From assembly GCA_030066475.1 (NCBI GenBank), contig JASJBO010000308.1, positions 1 to 9,142 on the forward strand: a DNA stretch of 9,142 bases. Reading direction: 5' to 3'. The notes beneath the pieces were generated by a model. It searched no databases and was not told where the DNA came from. It was given only the letters and a program-made list of their open reading frames with translations. The translations under genes were made by a program, and so were the position numbers. Positions 1 to 6,625 of the stretch are shown here, in pieces; the first letter of the stretch is position 1; every line of letters starts with the position of its first letter. The DNA comes from Myxococcota bacterium. Lineage in GTDB: Bacteria > Myxococcota_A > UBA9160 > PR03.

Positions 1-96
1 GTTACCTCCACTGCCGCTCCGAGGGCTACCGGCTGGAGCGACCAGTCACCGGGTGGGATTCGCACCCACTGAGAAGCGCCGCCTTGGCACGGCGCA
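1..96 (-). ncRNA. Partial IscB-type omega RNA (HEARO-like), 5' part
   Basis: Read on the minus strand, this edge folds into a series of hairpins. The first stem is GCGCCG/CGGCGC (90-95 with 76-81). The second is GTGGG-TGCGAAT-CCCAC (65-69 with 53-57). The third is CGCTCC/GGAGCG (35-40 with 15-20). A further arm, GGCAGTGGAGGTAAC (15-1), would pair beyond the window. The order and the GTGGGTGCGAATCCCAC core match my memory of the structured RNA that precedes iscB genes in IS200/IS605-like elements and guides the IscB nuclease. That identification is recall, not a search. The nuclease gene would lie to the left on the minus strand, outside the window. The inferred element end is near 96, so the guide would be read from flanking DNA at about 97-112, next to the stop codon of the VOC gene. 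It could instead be some other hairpin-rich repeat. Confidence 0.5.
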
Positions 97-110
97 CCGA
101 AGTCCACCAG

Positions 111-641
111 CTAGCCGCCGATCCGGCGGATCGGGTCGCTGCCGTCCCAGCTCGCCGCCGTCTCGCGGATGTGGGCGAACAGCGCGCCCTTGGCGCCACT
201 GATCTCCGAGAGCTCGAGGATCGTGCCGGGGTGCGCCTCGGTGTCGAGGTAGACGAAGCGTCCGTCCGGACCGCCCGCGCAGCCCGACTGCAGCTCGGCG
301 TGTCCGAGCGCGCGCACGCGCGCCAGGTCCGCGTCGAACTGCTCGGTCCAGAACGCGACGTGCTGGAGCCCTTCGCGGCCGGCGCGCAGGAAGTCGAGGT
401 AGCTCGACGGCGCGTCGTTGCGCTGCTGGATCAGCTCGATCTGGAGCGGGCCCGAGTTCGTGAGCGCGATGCTCGCCTCCATCTCCGACGGCGCCCCGCG
501 GTACAGGAAGTCGGTGATCGGCGCGCGCTCCAGGTAGAACCAGGGCCCGACGCCGAGCACCTCGACCCAGTGCTTCATCGCGGCCTCGATGTCGCGCACC
601 ACGAAGCCGTTCTGCCGGATGTCGCCGTAGATGCGGCTCAT
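111..641 (-). CDS. VOC superfamily (glyoxalase-fold) protein
   Basis: A 176-residue protein with two beta-alpha-beta-beta-beta modules typical of vicinal oxygen chelate enzymes, closest in feel to the Glyoxalase_4 group that includes methylmalonyl-CoA epimerase-like proteins. Module one starts with QNGFVVRDIEAAMKHW (residues 10-25) and ends with QIELIQ (67-72). Module two starts with LQHVAFW (92-98) and ends with TILELSE (140-146). Likely metal ligands are E69, H94 and E143. The first ligand position, usually His, is Q10 or N11 here. The ATG start is supported by GGAGGG about five bases upstream (complement of 646-651). The same frame stays open far upstream, antisense to the amidohydrolase, but that extension is GC-driven and not part of the protein. 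It is transcribed divergently from the amidohydrolase operon. The substrate is unknown; it may be a cytoplasmic isomerase, lyase or dioxygenase. Confidence 0.88.
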   Translation of the reverse strand: MSRIYGDIRQNGFVVRDIEAAMKHWVEVLGVGPWFYLERAPITDFLYRGAPSEMEASIALTNSGPLQIELIQQRNDAPSSYLDFLRAGREGLQHVAFWTEQFDADLARVRALGHAELQSGCAGGPDGRFVYLDTEAHPGTILELSEISGAKGALFAHIRETAASWDGSDPIRRIGG

Positions 642-734
642 GAAGCCCTCCGCGCCCCGCGAGCCTCCGGGACGTTCGTCCAGTAGTCTAGTCGCTCCTG
701 CGGGACCCGAGGAACCACCGAAGGATCGCTTCTC

Positions 735-2489
735 TTGGCGAACGACGCGGCGCTCCTGTTCACCGGCGGCAGGGTTCTCGTCCTCGACGGACCGGCCCGC
801 GAGGCGCAGGCGCTGCTGGTCCGGGCGGGGCGCGTGGTCGCGGCGGGCGACCGCGCGGAGCTGCGCGCGGCCGCAGGCAGCGGGGCGCGCGAGATCGACC
901 TGGATGGCGCGACCGCGCTCCCCGGCCTGATCGACACCCACCCCCACCTGCTCCACTTCGGCGTGCTGTCGGAGCCACTGGTCGACATCGGCGACGCGCG
1001 CTCGCACGCCGACATCGTCGAGCGCATCGCGCAGCGGGCGGAGGCAGAGCCCGCCGGCGAGTGGATCATGGCGACCCCGGTCGGCGAGCCCCACTACTTC
1101 CTGCGGCGCTCCTGGCGCGACCTCGCCGAGGGCGAGCTGCCGGATCGCGCCGTCCTCGACCGCGCGACCGCGCAACATCCGGTCTTCGTCCAGGCGTGGG
1201 CGCCGGTCACGCCGAACGTGTGCGCCTTCAACTCCGCGGCCCTCGAGCGGCTCGACATCGCGCGCGAGAGCCCGGACCGCATCGAGAACGTCTGGATCGA
1301 GAAGGACGCGAGCGGCGCGCCGACCGGCCGCCTGCACGGCTCGGTCAACAACTACTACTCCAATGATCCGTTCATGGAAGGCCTGCTGCGCCAGATCCCG
1401 ATCCTCCAGCTCGACAAGACCGTGCCGGGGGTCGTGCGCAGCATGGCCGCCTACAACCGCCTGGGCGTCACCACCGTCTACGAGGGACACGCGATGTCCG
1501 AGGCGGAGATCGCCGTCTACGGCCACCTGCGCGAGACGCGGCAGCTCACCCTGCGCGTCCTCACCGCCCTGGAGGCGGAAGCCTACGGCCTGCCCTGGAG
1601 CCGCCCGCTCTCCGACGCAGCCTTCCACACCAACCTGGAGCGCGCCCTGGCCCTCGAGTCGCCGGAAGACGACTGGCTGCGTCATCGGGGCGTCACGCTC
1701 TCGCGCGGCGGTCCGTGCTGGCCGGGCTTCCTCCGCATGCACGCCGCCTACGAGGGACCCTACGGCGAGCCCACGCGCGGGGTGACCTTCGTCCCGGCCG
1801 AGCGAGAGCAGATGGCGCTCGAGTTCTGCGCCGAGCGCGGCCTGCGACTCAACTTCATCGGCACCGGCGACCGCGACCACGACGAGTTCCTGGAGCGCGC
1901 AGAGGCCGTGGCGAAGCGGCACCCCGTGGCCGCCCGGCGCTGGATCCTCCAGCATGTCTACCTGCTGAGCGAGCGCCAGGCCGAGCGCTACGCGGCGCTG
2001 GGCTTCGACGTCACCACCAGCATGTCGTTCTCGTGGGGCAAGGGCGACCTGATCGGCGCGCGCGTCGGTCGACACGCGTGGGCCGACCTGATCCCGCTGC
2101 GCCGGATGCTGGACGCGGGCCTGTGTGTGGCCTGCGGGACCGACTGGGGCCCCAAGAACGTCTTCGAGCAGATCCAGCTGGCCGAGACGCACCGCTTCGA
2201 GGGCAGCGGCCACTGCAACCGGGGCCCAGGTCAGCTGGTGACGCGCGCCGAGGCGCTCGCGATGTGGACGCGCGATGCGGCACGCGTGCTCGGCTGGGCG
2301 GGGATCGGCACGCTCGCACCCGGCAGCCACGCCGATCTGACCATCGTCGACCGGGATCCGCTGCGCTGCCACCTCGAGGAGCTCCCGGAGACCCGCGTGC
2401 TCGCGACCGTCGTGGGCGGCGAGACCGTGTACGCGGGCGGTGAGCCCGCCACGCTGCCGGCCGGGCCGGAAGAGCGGGGACCGCTTTGA
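735..2489 (+). CDS. YtcJ-like metal-dependent amidohydrolase (amidohydrolase family 3)
   Basis: A 584-residue hydrolase of the YtcJ/NfdA type (PF07969), which normally hydrolyses amide, formamide or related C-N bonds at a metal centre in the cytoplasm. The N-terminal beta-sandwich start, LLFTGGRVLVLDGPA (7-21), is followed by the first metal-binding motif DTHPH (67-71, H69 and H71). Later come ILQHVYLL with H407 and GTDWG with catalytic D470. The C-terminal GIGTLAPGSHADLTIVDRDP (523-542) is the usual closing sandwich. At the place where relatives have a HAIGD motif, this protein reads FIGTGD (374-379), so one metal-binding His seems to be absent. The TTG start is preceded by AAGGA at 721-725 and places the N-terminus as in relatives. 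It is the first gene of a tight three-gene operon and overlaps the next gene by four bases. The substrate cannot be named. Confidence 0.9.
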   Translation: MANDAALLFTGGRVLVLDGPAREAQALLVRAGRVVAAGDRAELRAAAGSGAREIDLDGATALPGLIDTHPHLLHFGVLSEPLVDIGDARSHADIVERIAQRAEAEPAGEWIMATPVGEPHYFLRRSWRDLAEGELPDRAVLDRATAQHPVFVQAWAPVTPNVCAFNSAALERLDIARESPDRIENVWIEKDASGAPTGRLHGSVNNYYSNDPFMEGLLRQIPILQLDKTVPGVVRSMAAYNRLGVTTVYEGHAMSEAEIAVYGHLRETRQLTLRVLTALEAEAYGLPWSRPLSDAAFHTNLERALALESPEDDWLRHRGVTLSRGGPCWPGFLRMHAAYEGPYGEPTRGVTFVPAEREQMALEFCAERGLRLNFIGTGDRDHDEFLERAEAVAKRHPVAARRWILQHVYLLSERQAERYAALGFDVTTSMSFSWGKGDLIGARVGRHAWADLIPLRRMLDAGLCVACGTDWGPKNVFEQIQLAETHRFEGSGHCNRGPGQLVTRAEALAMWTRDAARVLGWAGIGTLAPGSHADLTIVDRDPLRCHLEELPETRVLATVVGGETVYAGGEPATLPAGPEERGPL

Positions 2490-3193
2490 GGATCGCAGTG
2501 CTCCAGCACGTGCCGTTCGAGGGACCCGCCGCCATCGGCGACTGGGCGGCGCAGCGCGGGCACGCGCTCGCGACGCGGCGTCTGTTCGAGGGCGAGGCGC
2601 TGCCGGAGATCGACGAGGCGGACGCCCTGCTCGTGATGGGCGGTCCGATGGGCGCCAACGACGACGCGCACTACCCGTGGATGCGTCCGGAGCGCGAGCG
2701 GGTGGCGGCGTTCCTCGGCGCCGGCAAGCCGCTGCTGGGCATCTGCCTCGGCGCCCAGATCCTCGCGCGCGCCGCCGGCGCGCGGGTCTACCCCGGCCCC
2801 GAGAAGGAGATCGGCTGGTTGCCCGCCGAGCGGATGCCGGCCGCGAGCGACTCGCTGCTCGCCGCCCTGCCCGACCCGTTCGTGCCCTTCCACTGGCACG
2901 GCGACACCTTCGACCTGCCCGCCGGCGCCCGCCACCTGGCGCGCTCGGAGCGCTGCACGCACCAGGCCTTCCAGCTCGGTCCCTGCGCGCTGGGCCTGCA
3001 GTTCCACCTGGAGGCGACGCTCGAGAGCATCGCAGCCATGCTGCAGGCGTGTGCCGACGAGCTCGGCGAGCCGGGCAGCGGCATCCAGACGGCGGACGCG
3101 ATCCGCGGCGCGGCCGCAGAGCGAGTCCGGGCGCTGCACGAGCCGCTGCGCGCGATGCTGGACGCCTGGAGCGGAGCCGGCGCCGACGGCTGA
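2486..3193 (+). CDS. Class I glutamine amidotransferase-like protein (GuaA-type domain)
   Basis: A 235-residue stand-alone glutamine amidotransferase domain resembling the YfeJ/GuaA-like group. The triad is complete: nucleophile C87 in GICLGAQ (85-91), and H174 and E176 in LQFHLE (171-176). The oxyanion region is VMGGPMG (50-56). FHWHGDTFDLPAGA (135-148) is typical of this subgroup. No synthetase domain is attached, so it may hydrolyse gamma-glutamyl compounds or pass ammonia to a separate partner. The TTG start overlaps the amidohydrolase stop (TTGA, 2486-2489), with GGGGA at 2476-2480 as a ribosome-binding site inside the upstream gene. Translation is therefore probably coupled. The start must be here because the first beta strand (RIAVLQH) begins at residue 2. 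The roughly 50 residues after E176 form an Ala/Glu-rich helical tail. Confidence 0.88.
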   Translation: MRIAVLQHVPFEGPAAIGDWAAQRGHALATRRLFEGEALPEIDEADALLVMGGPMGANDDAHYPWMRPERERVAAFLGAGKPLLGICLGAQILARAAGARVYPGPEKEIGWLPAERMPAASDSLLAALPDPFVPFHWHGDTFDLPAGARHLARSERCTHQAFQLGPCALGLQFHLEATLESIAAMLQACADELGEPGSGIQTADAIRGAAAERVRALHEPLRAMLDAWSGAGADG

Positions 3194-3205
3194 GGAGGCA
3201 ACGCG

Positions 3206-3824
3206 ATGCAGGATCTCACGGGAGCGGTCGCCGTCGTGACCGGCGGCGGCGACGGCATCGGCCGCGCCCTGGTGCTCGAGCTGGCGCGCGCCGGCGCCCA
3301 GGTCGCCGCAGCGGACATCCGGGAGGACGCCGCCAAGGCGGTCGCCGACGAGGCCGGCGCGCTCGGCGTGCGCGCGCTCGCGGTCGGCTGCGACGTGTCC
3401 GACGAGGCTTCGGTCGCGGCCCTGGCCGAGCGCGTGCTCGGCGAGCTGGGCCCCGTCCGCATCGTCTGGGGCCTACGCCGCCAGCAAGTTCGCGGTGATC
3501 GGCGTCGCCGAAGGCCTGCGTACCGAGCTCGAGGCGGACGGCATCGGCGTCACCGTCCTGTGCCCGGGCCTGGTGAACACGCGCATCTGGAACGGCGCCC
3601 GGGCGCGCCCCGAGCGCTTCGGCGGACCACGCCACCTTCCCGAGGCGATCGGCGAGCGCTGGCGAAGCGACGGCATGTCCGTCGAGGCGGTCGGGCGCTG
3701 GGGGGTGGAGGCGCTGCGAGCGGGCCGCTTCTTCGCGCTGATGCCGGACGACGAGGAGCGCGCCGGCTTCCTGACCCGCCGCCACGAGGAGATCCTGGCG
3801 GGCGTCCGCTACCCCGGCCGCTGA
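3206..3824 (+). pseudogene. Short-chain dehydrogenase/reductase with internal deletion and frameshift
   Basis: The frame starting at 3206 encodes the N-terminal Rossmann half of an SDR. It has the dinucleotide motif TGGGDGIG (residues 12-19), an acidic D37 after beta-2 that suggests NAD preference, and CDVSDEASV (62-70). It runs normally to LGPVRIV (81-87), where relatives continue into the NNAG motif. Instead the DNA jumps at about 3464-3471 into another frame reading AYAASKFAVIGVAEGL, which carries the catalytic Tyr and Lys, and continues to the normal C-terminus at 3824. About 65-70 residues are missing, including NNAG and the catalytic Ser, and the loss is not a multiple of three. Left in its original frame, the first half would be read into a nonsense tail ending near 3979. 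The gene has a strong GAGGAGG site (3192-3198) directly after the upstream stop and is the third gene of the operon. A metagenomic assembly collapse would look the same. Confidence 0.82.
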
Positions 3825-3830
3825 GTCGCC

Positions 3831-5036
3831 TCACTCGCGCCGGGCGTCGAAGCCGGCCTCGGCGAGCGCGGCCAGCACCGCCTCGGCCTGCTCCTCGCCG
3901 CGCATCTGGAGCACCAGGTCCACGCGCACGGCACGGGCCGACGAGATGCGGAAGCGGCGCTGCTGCGTCACCTCGATGATGTTGCAGTTCATCGCGCCGA
4001 TGCGTGCGGCCAGGTCGCCGAGCGCGCCGGGCACGTCGCGCAGCTCCACGCCGATCCGAACCAGCCGGTGGGTGCGCACCAGGCCGCGCTGGAGGATCGA
4101 CGAGAGCACCATCAGGTCGATGTTCCCGCCGCAGAGCACGAGGCCCACGCGGCGCCCGGCGAAGCGCTCGCGCTGGCTGTCGAGCGCGGCGAGGCCGGCC
4201 GCGCCCGCCCCCTCGACCACGGTCTTCTCGACCTCGAGCAGCGCGAACACGGCCGCCTCGATCGCGTCCTCGCTCACCAGCACGACGTCGTCCGCGTGGC
4301 GGCGGATCAGCGCCAGGGTGCGCTCGCCGGGCACCTCCACCGCGATCCCTTCGGCCACGCTGCCACCGCCCGGCACCCGCGCGGCCAGACCGTGGAACGC
4401 CTGGTGCGCCGCCGGGTAGCGCTCGCTCTGCACGCCGATCACCTCGGTCGCCGGTGCGCGGGCCTTGATCGCCGTGGCGACACCGGCCAGCAGCCCGCCG
4501 CCGCCGATCGGCACCAGCACGGCGTCGAACTCGGGGCCGTCCTCGAGCATCTCGAGCGCGAGCGTCCCCTGCCCGGCGATCACGGCGTCGTCCTCGAATG
4601 GATGCACCAGCGTGAGCCCGCGCCGCGCGGCCTGCTCGCGGGTGAACGCCCGCGTCTCGTCGAACCGTTCGCCGTGCAGCAGCACCTCGGCGCCGTGCAC
4701 GCGCGTCTGCTCGACCTTCACGTTGGGCGTCGAGCGCGGCATCACGATCACCGTGGGGATGCCCAGGCGCTTGCCGTGGTAGGCGACCGCCTGGGCGTGG
4801 TTGCCGGCCGACATCGCGATCACGCCCCGGGCGCGGGCCTCGGCGTCGAGGGTGAGCAGCCGATTCAACGCGCCGCGCTCCTTGAACGACGCCGTGAACT
4901 GCTGGTTCTCGAACTTGAGCCAGACCTCGGCGCCGCTGGTGGCGGAGAGCGTCCGCGAGTGCGCGAGCGGCGTCCGCTCGACCTGGTCGCCGAGGCGCGC
5001 GCGAGCAGCCTCGATCTCCCGGAGGGTCACGCTCAT
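3831..5036 (-). CDS. ilvA: Threonine ammonia-lyase (threonine dehydratase), PLP-dependent, with C-terminal ACT domain
   Basis: A 401-residue fold-type II PLP enzyme that deaminates L-threonine (often also serine) to 2-oxobutyrate, feeding isoleucine synthesis or threonine catabolism. Visible motifs are the Schiff-base lysine K52 in TASFKERGA (48-56), the substrate loop SAGNHAQ (76-82), the phosphate-binding glycines GGGG (178-181) and CGGN (302-305), whose Cys contacts the pyridine ring. Residues about 327-398 form a single ACT domain beginning VRIGVELRDVPGALGDLA. This is the ~400-residue, one-ACT form, unlike the ~500-residue biosynthetic enzyme, so the symbol is used loosely (tdcB-like is equally fair). 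No good Shine-Dalgarno sequence precedes the ATG. It converges on the broken dehydrogenase with a six-base gap and is divergent from the small VOC gene. Confidence 0.93.
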   Translation of the reverse strand: MSVTLREIEAARARLGDQVERTPLAHSRTLSATSGAEVWLKFENQQFTASFKERGALNRLLTLDAEARARGVIAMSAGNHAQAVAYHGKRLGIPTVIVMPRSTPNVKVEQTRVHGAEVLLHGERFDETRAFTREQAARRGLTLVHPFEDDAVIAGQGTLALEMLEDGPEFDAVLVPIGGGGLLAGVATAIKARAPATEVIGVQSERYPAAHQAFHGLAARVPGGGSVAEGIAVEVPGERTLALIRRHADDVVLVSEDAIEAAVFALLEVEKTVVEGAGAAGLAALDSQRERFAGRRVGLVLCGGNIDLMVLSSILQRGLVRTHRLVRIGVELRDVPGALGDLAARIGAMNCNIIEVTQQRRFRISSARAVRVDLVLQMRGEEQAEAVLAALAEAGFDARRE

Positions 5037-5086
5037 CCGACGGCATATACTACCGGCAAGAGCGGCCCGAACCCGAGGAGACCCCC
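5037..5086. promoter_or_regulatory. Divergent promoter region between ilvA and the small VOC gene
   Basis: This 50-base gap is the only space for the promoters of two divergent genes. TATACT at 5046-5051 is a good -10 candidate on the plus strand and would give a leader of about 30 bases before the VOC start. On the minus strand the overlapping TAGTAT would place the transcript start only a few bases before the ilvA ATG. No convincing -35 is visible for either direction. GAGGAG at 5075-5080 is the ribosome-binding site of the VOC gene. Confidence 0.35.
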
Positions 5087-5464
5087 ATGAGCATCCGCGC
5101 CAAGGCCCACCACATGTCCTTCCCCGTGACCGACCTGGCCCGCTCGCGGCGCTTCTACGAGGACGTGCTCGGCCTCGAGACGATCCCGCGCCCCGACCTC
5201 GGCGCGCTGGGCGGCGTCTGGTACGGCGCGGGCGCCTGCGAGGTGCACCTGATCGAGATGCCGGGGGGCACCCAGCTCACGGCGCCGCCGGCCAAGACCA
5301 ACCCGATCGACCGCCACGCCGCCTTCGCGGTCGAGGACTACGACGCAACGCTCGCCCACCTCGAGAGCCACGGGCTCGAGGTGGTCCAGAGCCCGCGCGG
5401 CGGCCAGTTGTGGGTGCAGGACCCCGACGGCCACATCATCGAGCTGATCGTCGCCGGGACGTAG
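5087..5464 (+). CDS. Small VOC-family protein (glyoxalase/dioxygenase-like)
   Basis: A 125-residue, two-module VOC protein of standard length. Module one reads HHMSFPVTDLARSRRFYEDV (8-27) and CEVHLIE (51-57). Module two has the metal-ligand His in RHAAFAVEDYD (76-86) and closes with QDPDGHIIELIV (111-122). Candidate metal ligands are H8 or H9, E52, H77 and E119, so the metal site appears intact. The ATG is supported by GAGGAG six bases upstream. It is unrelated in detail to the larger VOC protein at the left of the window. It stands alone on the plus strand, divergent from ilvA. The family includes glyoxalases, epimerases, fosfomycin-resistance enzymes and extradiol dioxygenases; the sequence alone does not choose between them. 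Confidence 0.88.
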   Translation: MSIRAKAHHMSFPVTDLARSRRFYEDVLGLETIPRPDLGALGGVWYGAGACEVHLIEMPGGTQLTAPPAKTNPIDRHAAFAVEDYDATLAHLESHGLEVVQSPRGGQLWVQDPDGHIIELIVAGT

Positions 5465-5556
5465 CTGGCTACGCCGGCCTGCCAAGGCGGGAGATGCGAA
5501 CGAGGTTGCCCGCGCAAGCGCCGCCCTCGCGTTCCGCACGGAGGGCCCGCTCCGAG

Positions 5557-5591
5557 CGGCGCGCGCAGCGAGCCGAAGGCGAGCGAAGTCC
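5557..5591. repeat. GC-rich 35-bp direct repeat, copy 1
   Basis: The segment contains GCGCGCAGCGAGCC and ends GCGAGCGAAGTCC. It matches 5655-5689 with one mismatch (A at 5576, C at 5674) at a distance of 98 bp. A larger, more variable unit can be drawn from GCAAGCGCCG (5514) to CAAG (5597). Such repeats are typically dispersed and intergenic in high-GC genomes. Confidence 0.85.
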
Positions 5592-5641
5592 ACCAAGACG
5601 CCCCCGCGCCAGCAACAGGTCCCTCCGCGGGCACCCCGCAA

Positions 5642-5660
5642 GCGCCGGCGAAGCCGGCGC
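5642..5660. repeat. Perfect inverted repeat (8-bp stem, GAA loop)
   Basis: GCGCCGGC-GAA-GCCGGCGC forms a perfect very GC-rich hairpin inside the second repeat unit, 31 bases past the MarR stop codon in its direction of transcription. There is no T-run, so it is not a classical intrinsic terminator. It could still protect the 3' end of the MarR or VOC transcripts. Confidence 0.6.
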
Positions 5661-5689
5661 GCGCAGCGAGCCGCAGGCGAGCGAAGTCC
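5655..5689. repeat. GC-rich 35-bp direct repeat, copy 2
   Basis: Second copy of the 5557-5591 repeat with one mismatch. It begins inside the hairpin at 5642-5660 and ends directly beside the MarR stop codon. The enclosing unit runs from GCAAGCGCCG (5638) to CAAG (5695). Confidence 0.85.
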
Positions 5690-5690
5690 T

Positions 5691-6143
5691 TCAAGCCGGC
5701 CGGTTTTCGTCGAGCCAGCTCTTCAGCCGGAGCAGCAGGCGGTGCAGCTCGGCCACCTCGCCGCGCTTCCAGCCGCGGAACACGTCCTGCCGGTCGGGCT
5801 CGAGCCGCCCCACCATCGCGTCGCGCAGGCGCACCCCGCGACGGGTGACGCGCAGCCAACGCACGCGGCCGTCACCCGGGTCGGGGCGCGACGCCAGCAG
5901 CCCCAGCTCGAGCAGCTTCTTCACCTGCTTCGTCATGCCCGGCTGGTTCACCTCGAAGGCGGCAGCGAGCTGGGTCACCGTCCACTCGCGGTCGGGGTCG
6001 TGGCAGAAGTGGCGCAGCAGCACGAACAGCGGGTACGGCAGCTCGGCGTCGCGCAGGATCCGGTTGGCGCGCGTCCGCACGAGCTGCGTCACGACCCCGC
6101 ACCAGATCAGGATCTCCTCCTCCTGCGGGCGCTTCGGTCGCAC
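5691..6143 (-). CDS. MarR-family transcriptional regulator
   Basis: A 150-residue winged helix-turn-helix protein of normal MarR length. Helices occupy residues 8-32. The helix-turn-helix reads WTVTQLAAAFEVNQPGMTKQ (54-73), followed by KKLLELGLLASRPDPGDGR (75-93). The wing strand is VRWLRVT (94-100), and C-terminal dimerisation helices follow. MarR proteins bind palindromes as dimers and usually repress their own operon until a small ligand or oxidant releases them. The GTG start lies two bases after the lipoprotein stop (TAG-CG-GTG), with GGAG about eleven bases upstream, so the two genes form one operon. Upstream extension of the frame has no better start and runs antisense-like through the lipoprotein gene. 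The palindromes at 6626-6657 upstream of the operon are the natural candidate operator. C16 and C47 are the only cysteines. Confidence 0.88.
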   Translation of the reverse strand: MRPKRPQEEEILIWCGVVTQLVRTRANRILRDAELPYPLFVLLRHFCHDPDREWTVTQLAAAFEVNQPGMTKQVKKLLELGLLASRPDPGDGRVRWLRVTRRGVRLRDAMVGRLEPDRQDVFRGWKRGEVAELHRLLLRLKSWLDENRPA

Positions 6144-6145
6144 CG

Positions 6146-6607
6146 CTAGCGCGACTCCATCCGGAAGATCCAGGCCTGCTCGGCGTGGGCGTCTGCCTCC
6201 ACCTCGTACTTGGCCAGCAGCGCGCTGCGCACGCGCTCGCGCTCGGCCTGGTCGTCCACCCGCACCGCCCTCAGCTCGTACACCGTTCCGTCGATGCGCA
6301 GCCGCACGTCCGGGCTCTCGATCACGTTGCGCACCCAGCTGCGCTCGTTCGGGTCGTCGGGGCCGAGGATCAGGGAGGTCGGCACGTAGAGGCGGCCGTC
6401 CACCTCGCCGCACCAGACGTTGACCGAGTAGGGGTCGTCGGGGCGCGACTCGAGCTGGACGTTCTCGACGTCGGCGACGAAGGCCCAGTCCGGCGCCTCG
6501 CCCTCGTGGACGGGCCCGCGCAGGGCGCCGCCGGGAATCGGTCCGATCGGGCCACAGGCGCTGGCGAGGAGCAGGCTGGCGAGCAGAACGACGGGTCGGG
6601 GGTTCAC
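6146..6607 (-). CDS. Small lipoprotein, possible split-barrel (PNPOx/DUF385-like) domain
   Basis: A 153-residue protein starting at GTG, with a clear GGAGG site seven bases upstream (complement of 6615-6619). The N-terminus, NPRPVVLLASLLLASAC, is a lipoprotein signal with C18 as the lipidated cysteine, so the mature protein sits in the periplasm on a membrane. The rest is beta-rich: FVADVENVQLESR (43-55), YSVNVWCGEVDGRLYVPT (60-77), RSWVRNVIESPDVRLRIDGT (89-108), VYELRAVRVDD (109-119) and a final Glu/Arg-rich helix. This succession resembles the split beta-barrel of pyridoxine-oxidase-like and deazaflavin-dependent proteins, but I could not confirm it and no cofactor residues are certain. It heads the operon with the MarR regulator and is divergent from the kinase-like pair. 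Confidence 0.82.
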   Translation of the reverse strand: MNPRPVVLLASLLLASACGPIGPIPGGALRGPVHEGEAPDWAFVADVENVQLESRPDDPYSVNVWCGEVDGRLYVPTSLILGPDDPNERSWVRNVIESPDVRLRIDGTVYELRAVRVDDQAERERVRSALLAKYEVEADAHAEQAWIFRMESR

Positions 6608-6625
6608 GGAGGGTCCTCCAGATAA

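Noticed and set aside
51..69. GGGATTCGCACCC considered as the T-arm of a tRNA
   Set aside because: There is no acceptor stem, anticodon arm or CCA context on either strand; the hairpin series fits another structured RNA better.
111..2372. A 753-codon minus-strand open frame spanning the VOC gene and the antisense of the amidohydrolase
   Set aside because: Only the last 176 codons have family-like sequence and a ribosome-binding site. The rest mirrors the amidohydrolase and is open because of high GC content.
3550..5046. A 498-codon minus-strand frame overlapping ilvA and the dehydrogenase tail
   Set aside because: It has low-complexity Arg/Ala/Gly composition, while the overlapping ilvA frame has every expected motif.
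5642..5660. The perfect hairpin considered as an intrinsic terminator
   Set aside because: No T-run follows on either strand, and it belongs to the repeat unit.
5557..5689. The two 35-bp repeats considered as a CRISPR remnant
   Set aside because: There are only two copies, with a 63-base spacing segment that is itself repeat-like, and no cas genes are nearby.
4801..6423. A 540-codon plus-strand frame over the VOC, repeat and MarR region
   Set aside because: It is a composite shadow antisense to ilvA, MarR and the lipoprotein, with Ser/Arg-rich content and no domain.
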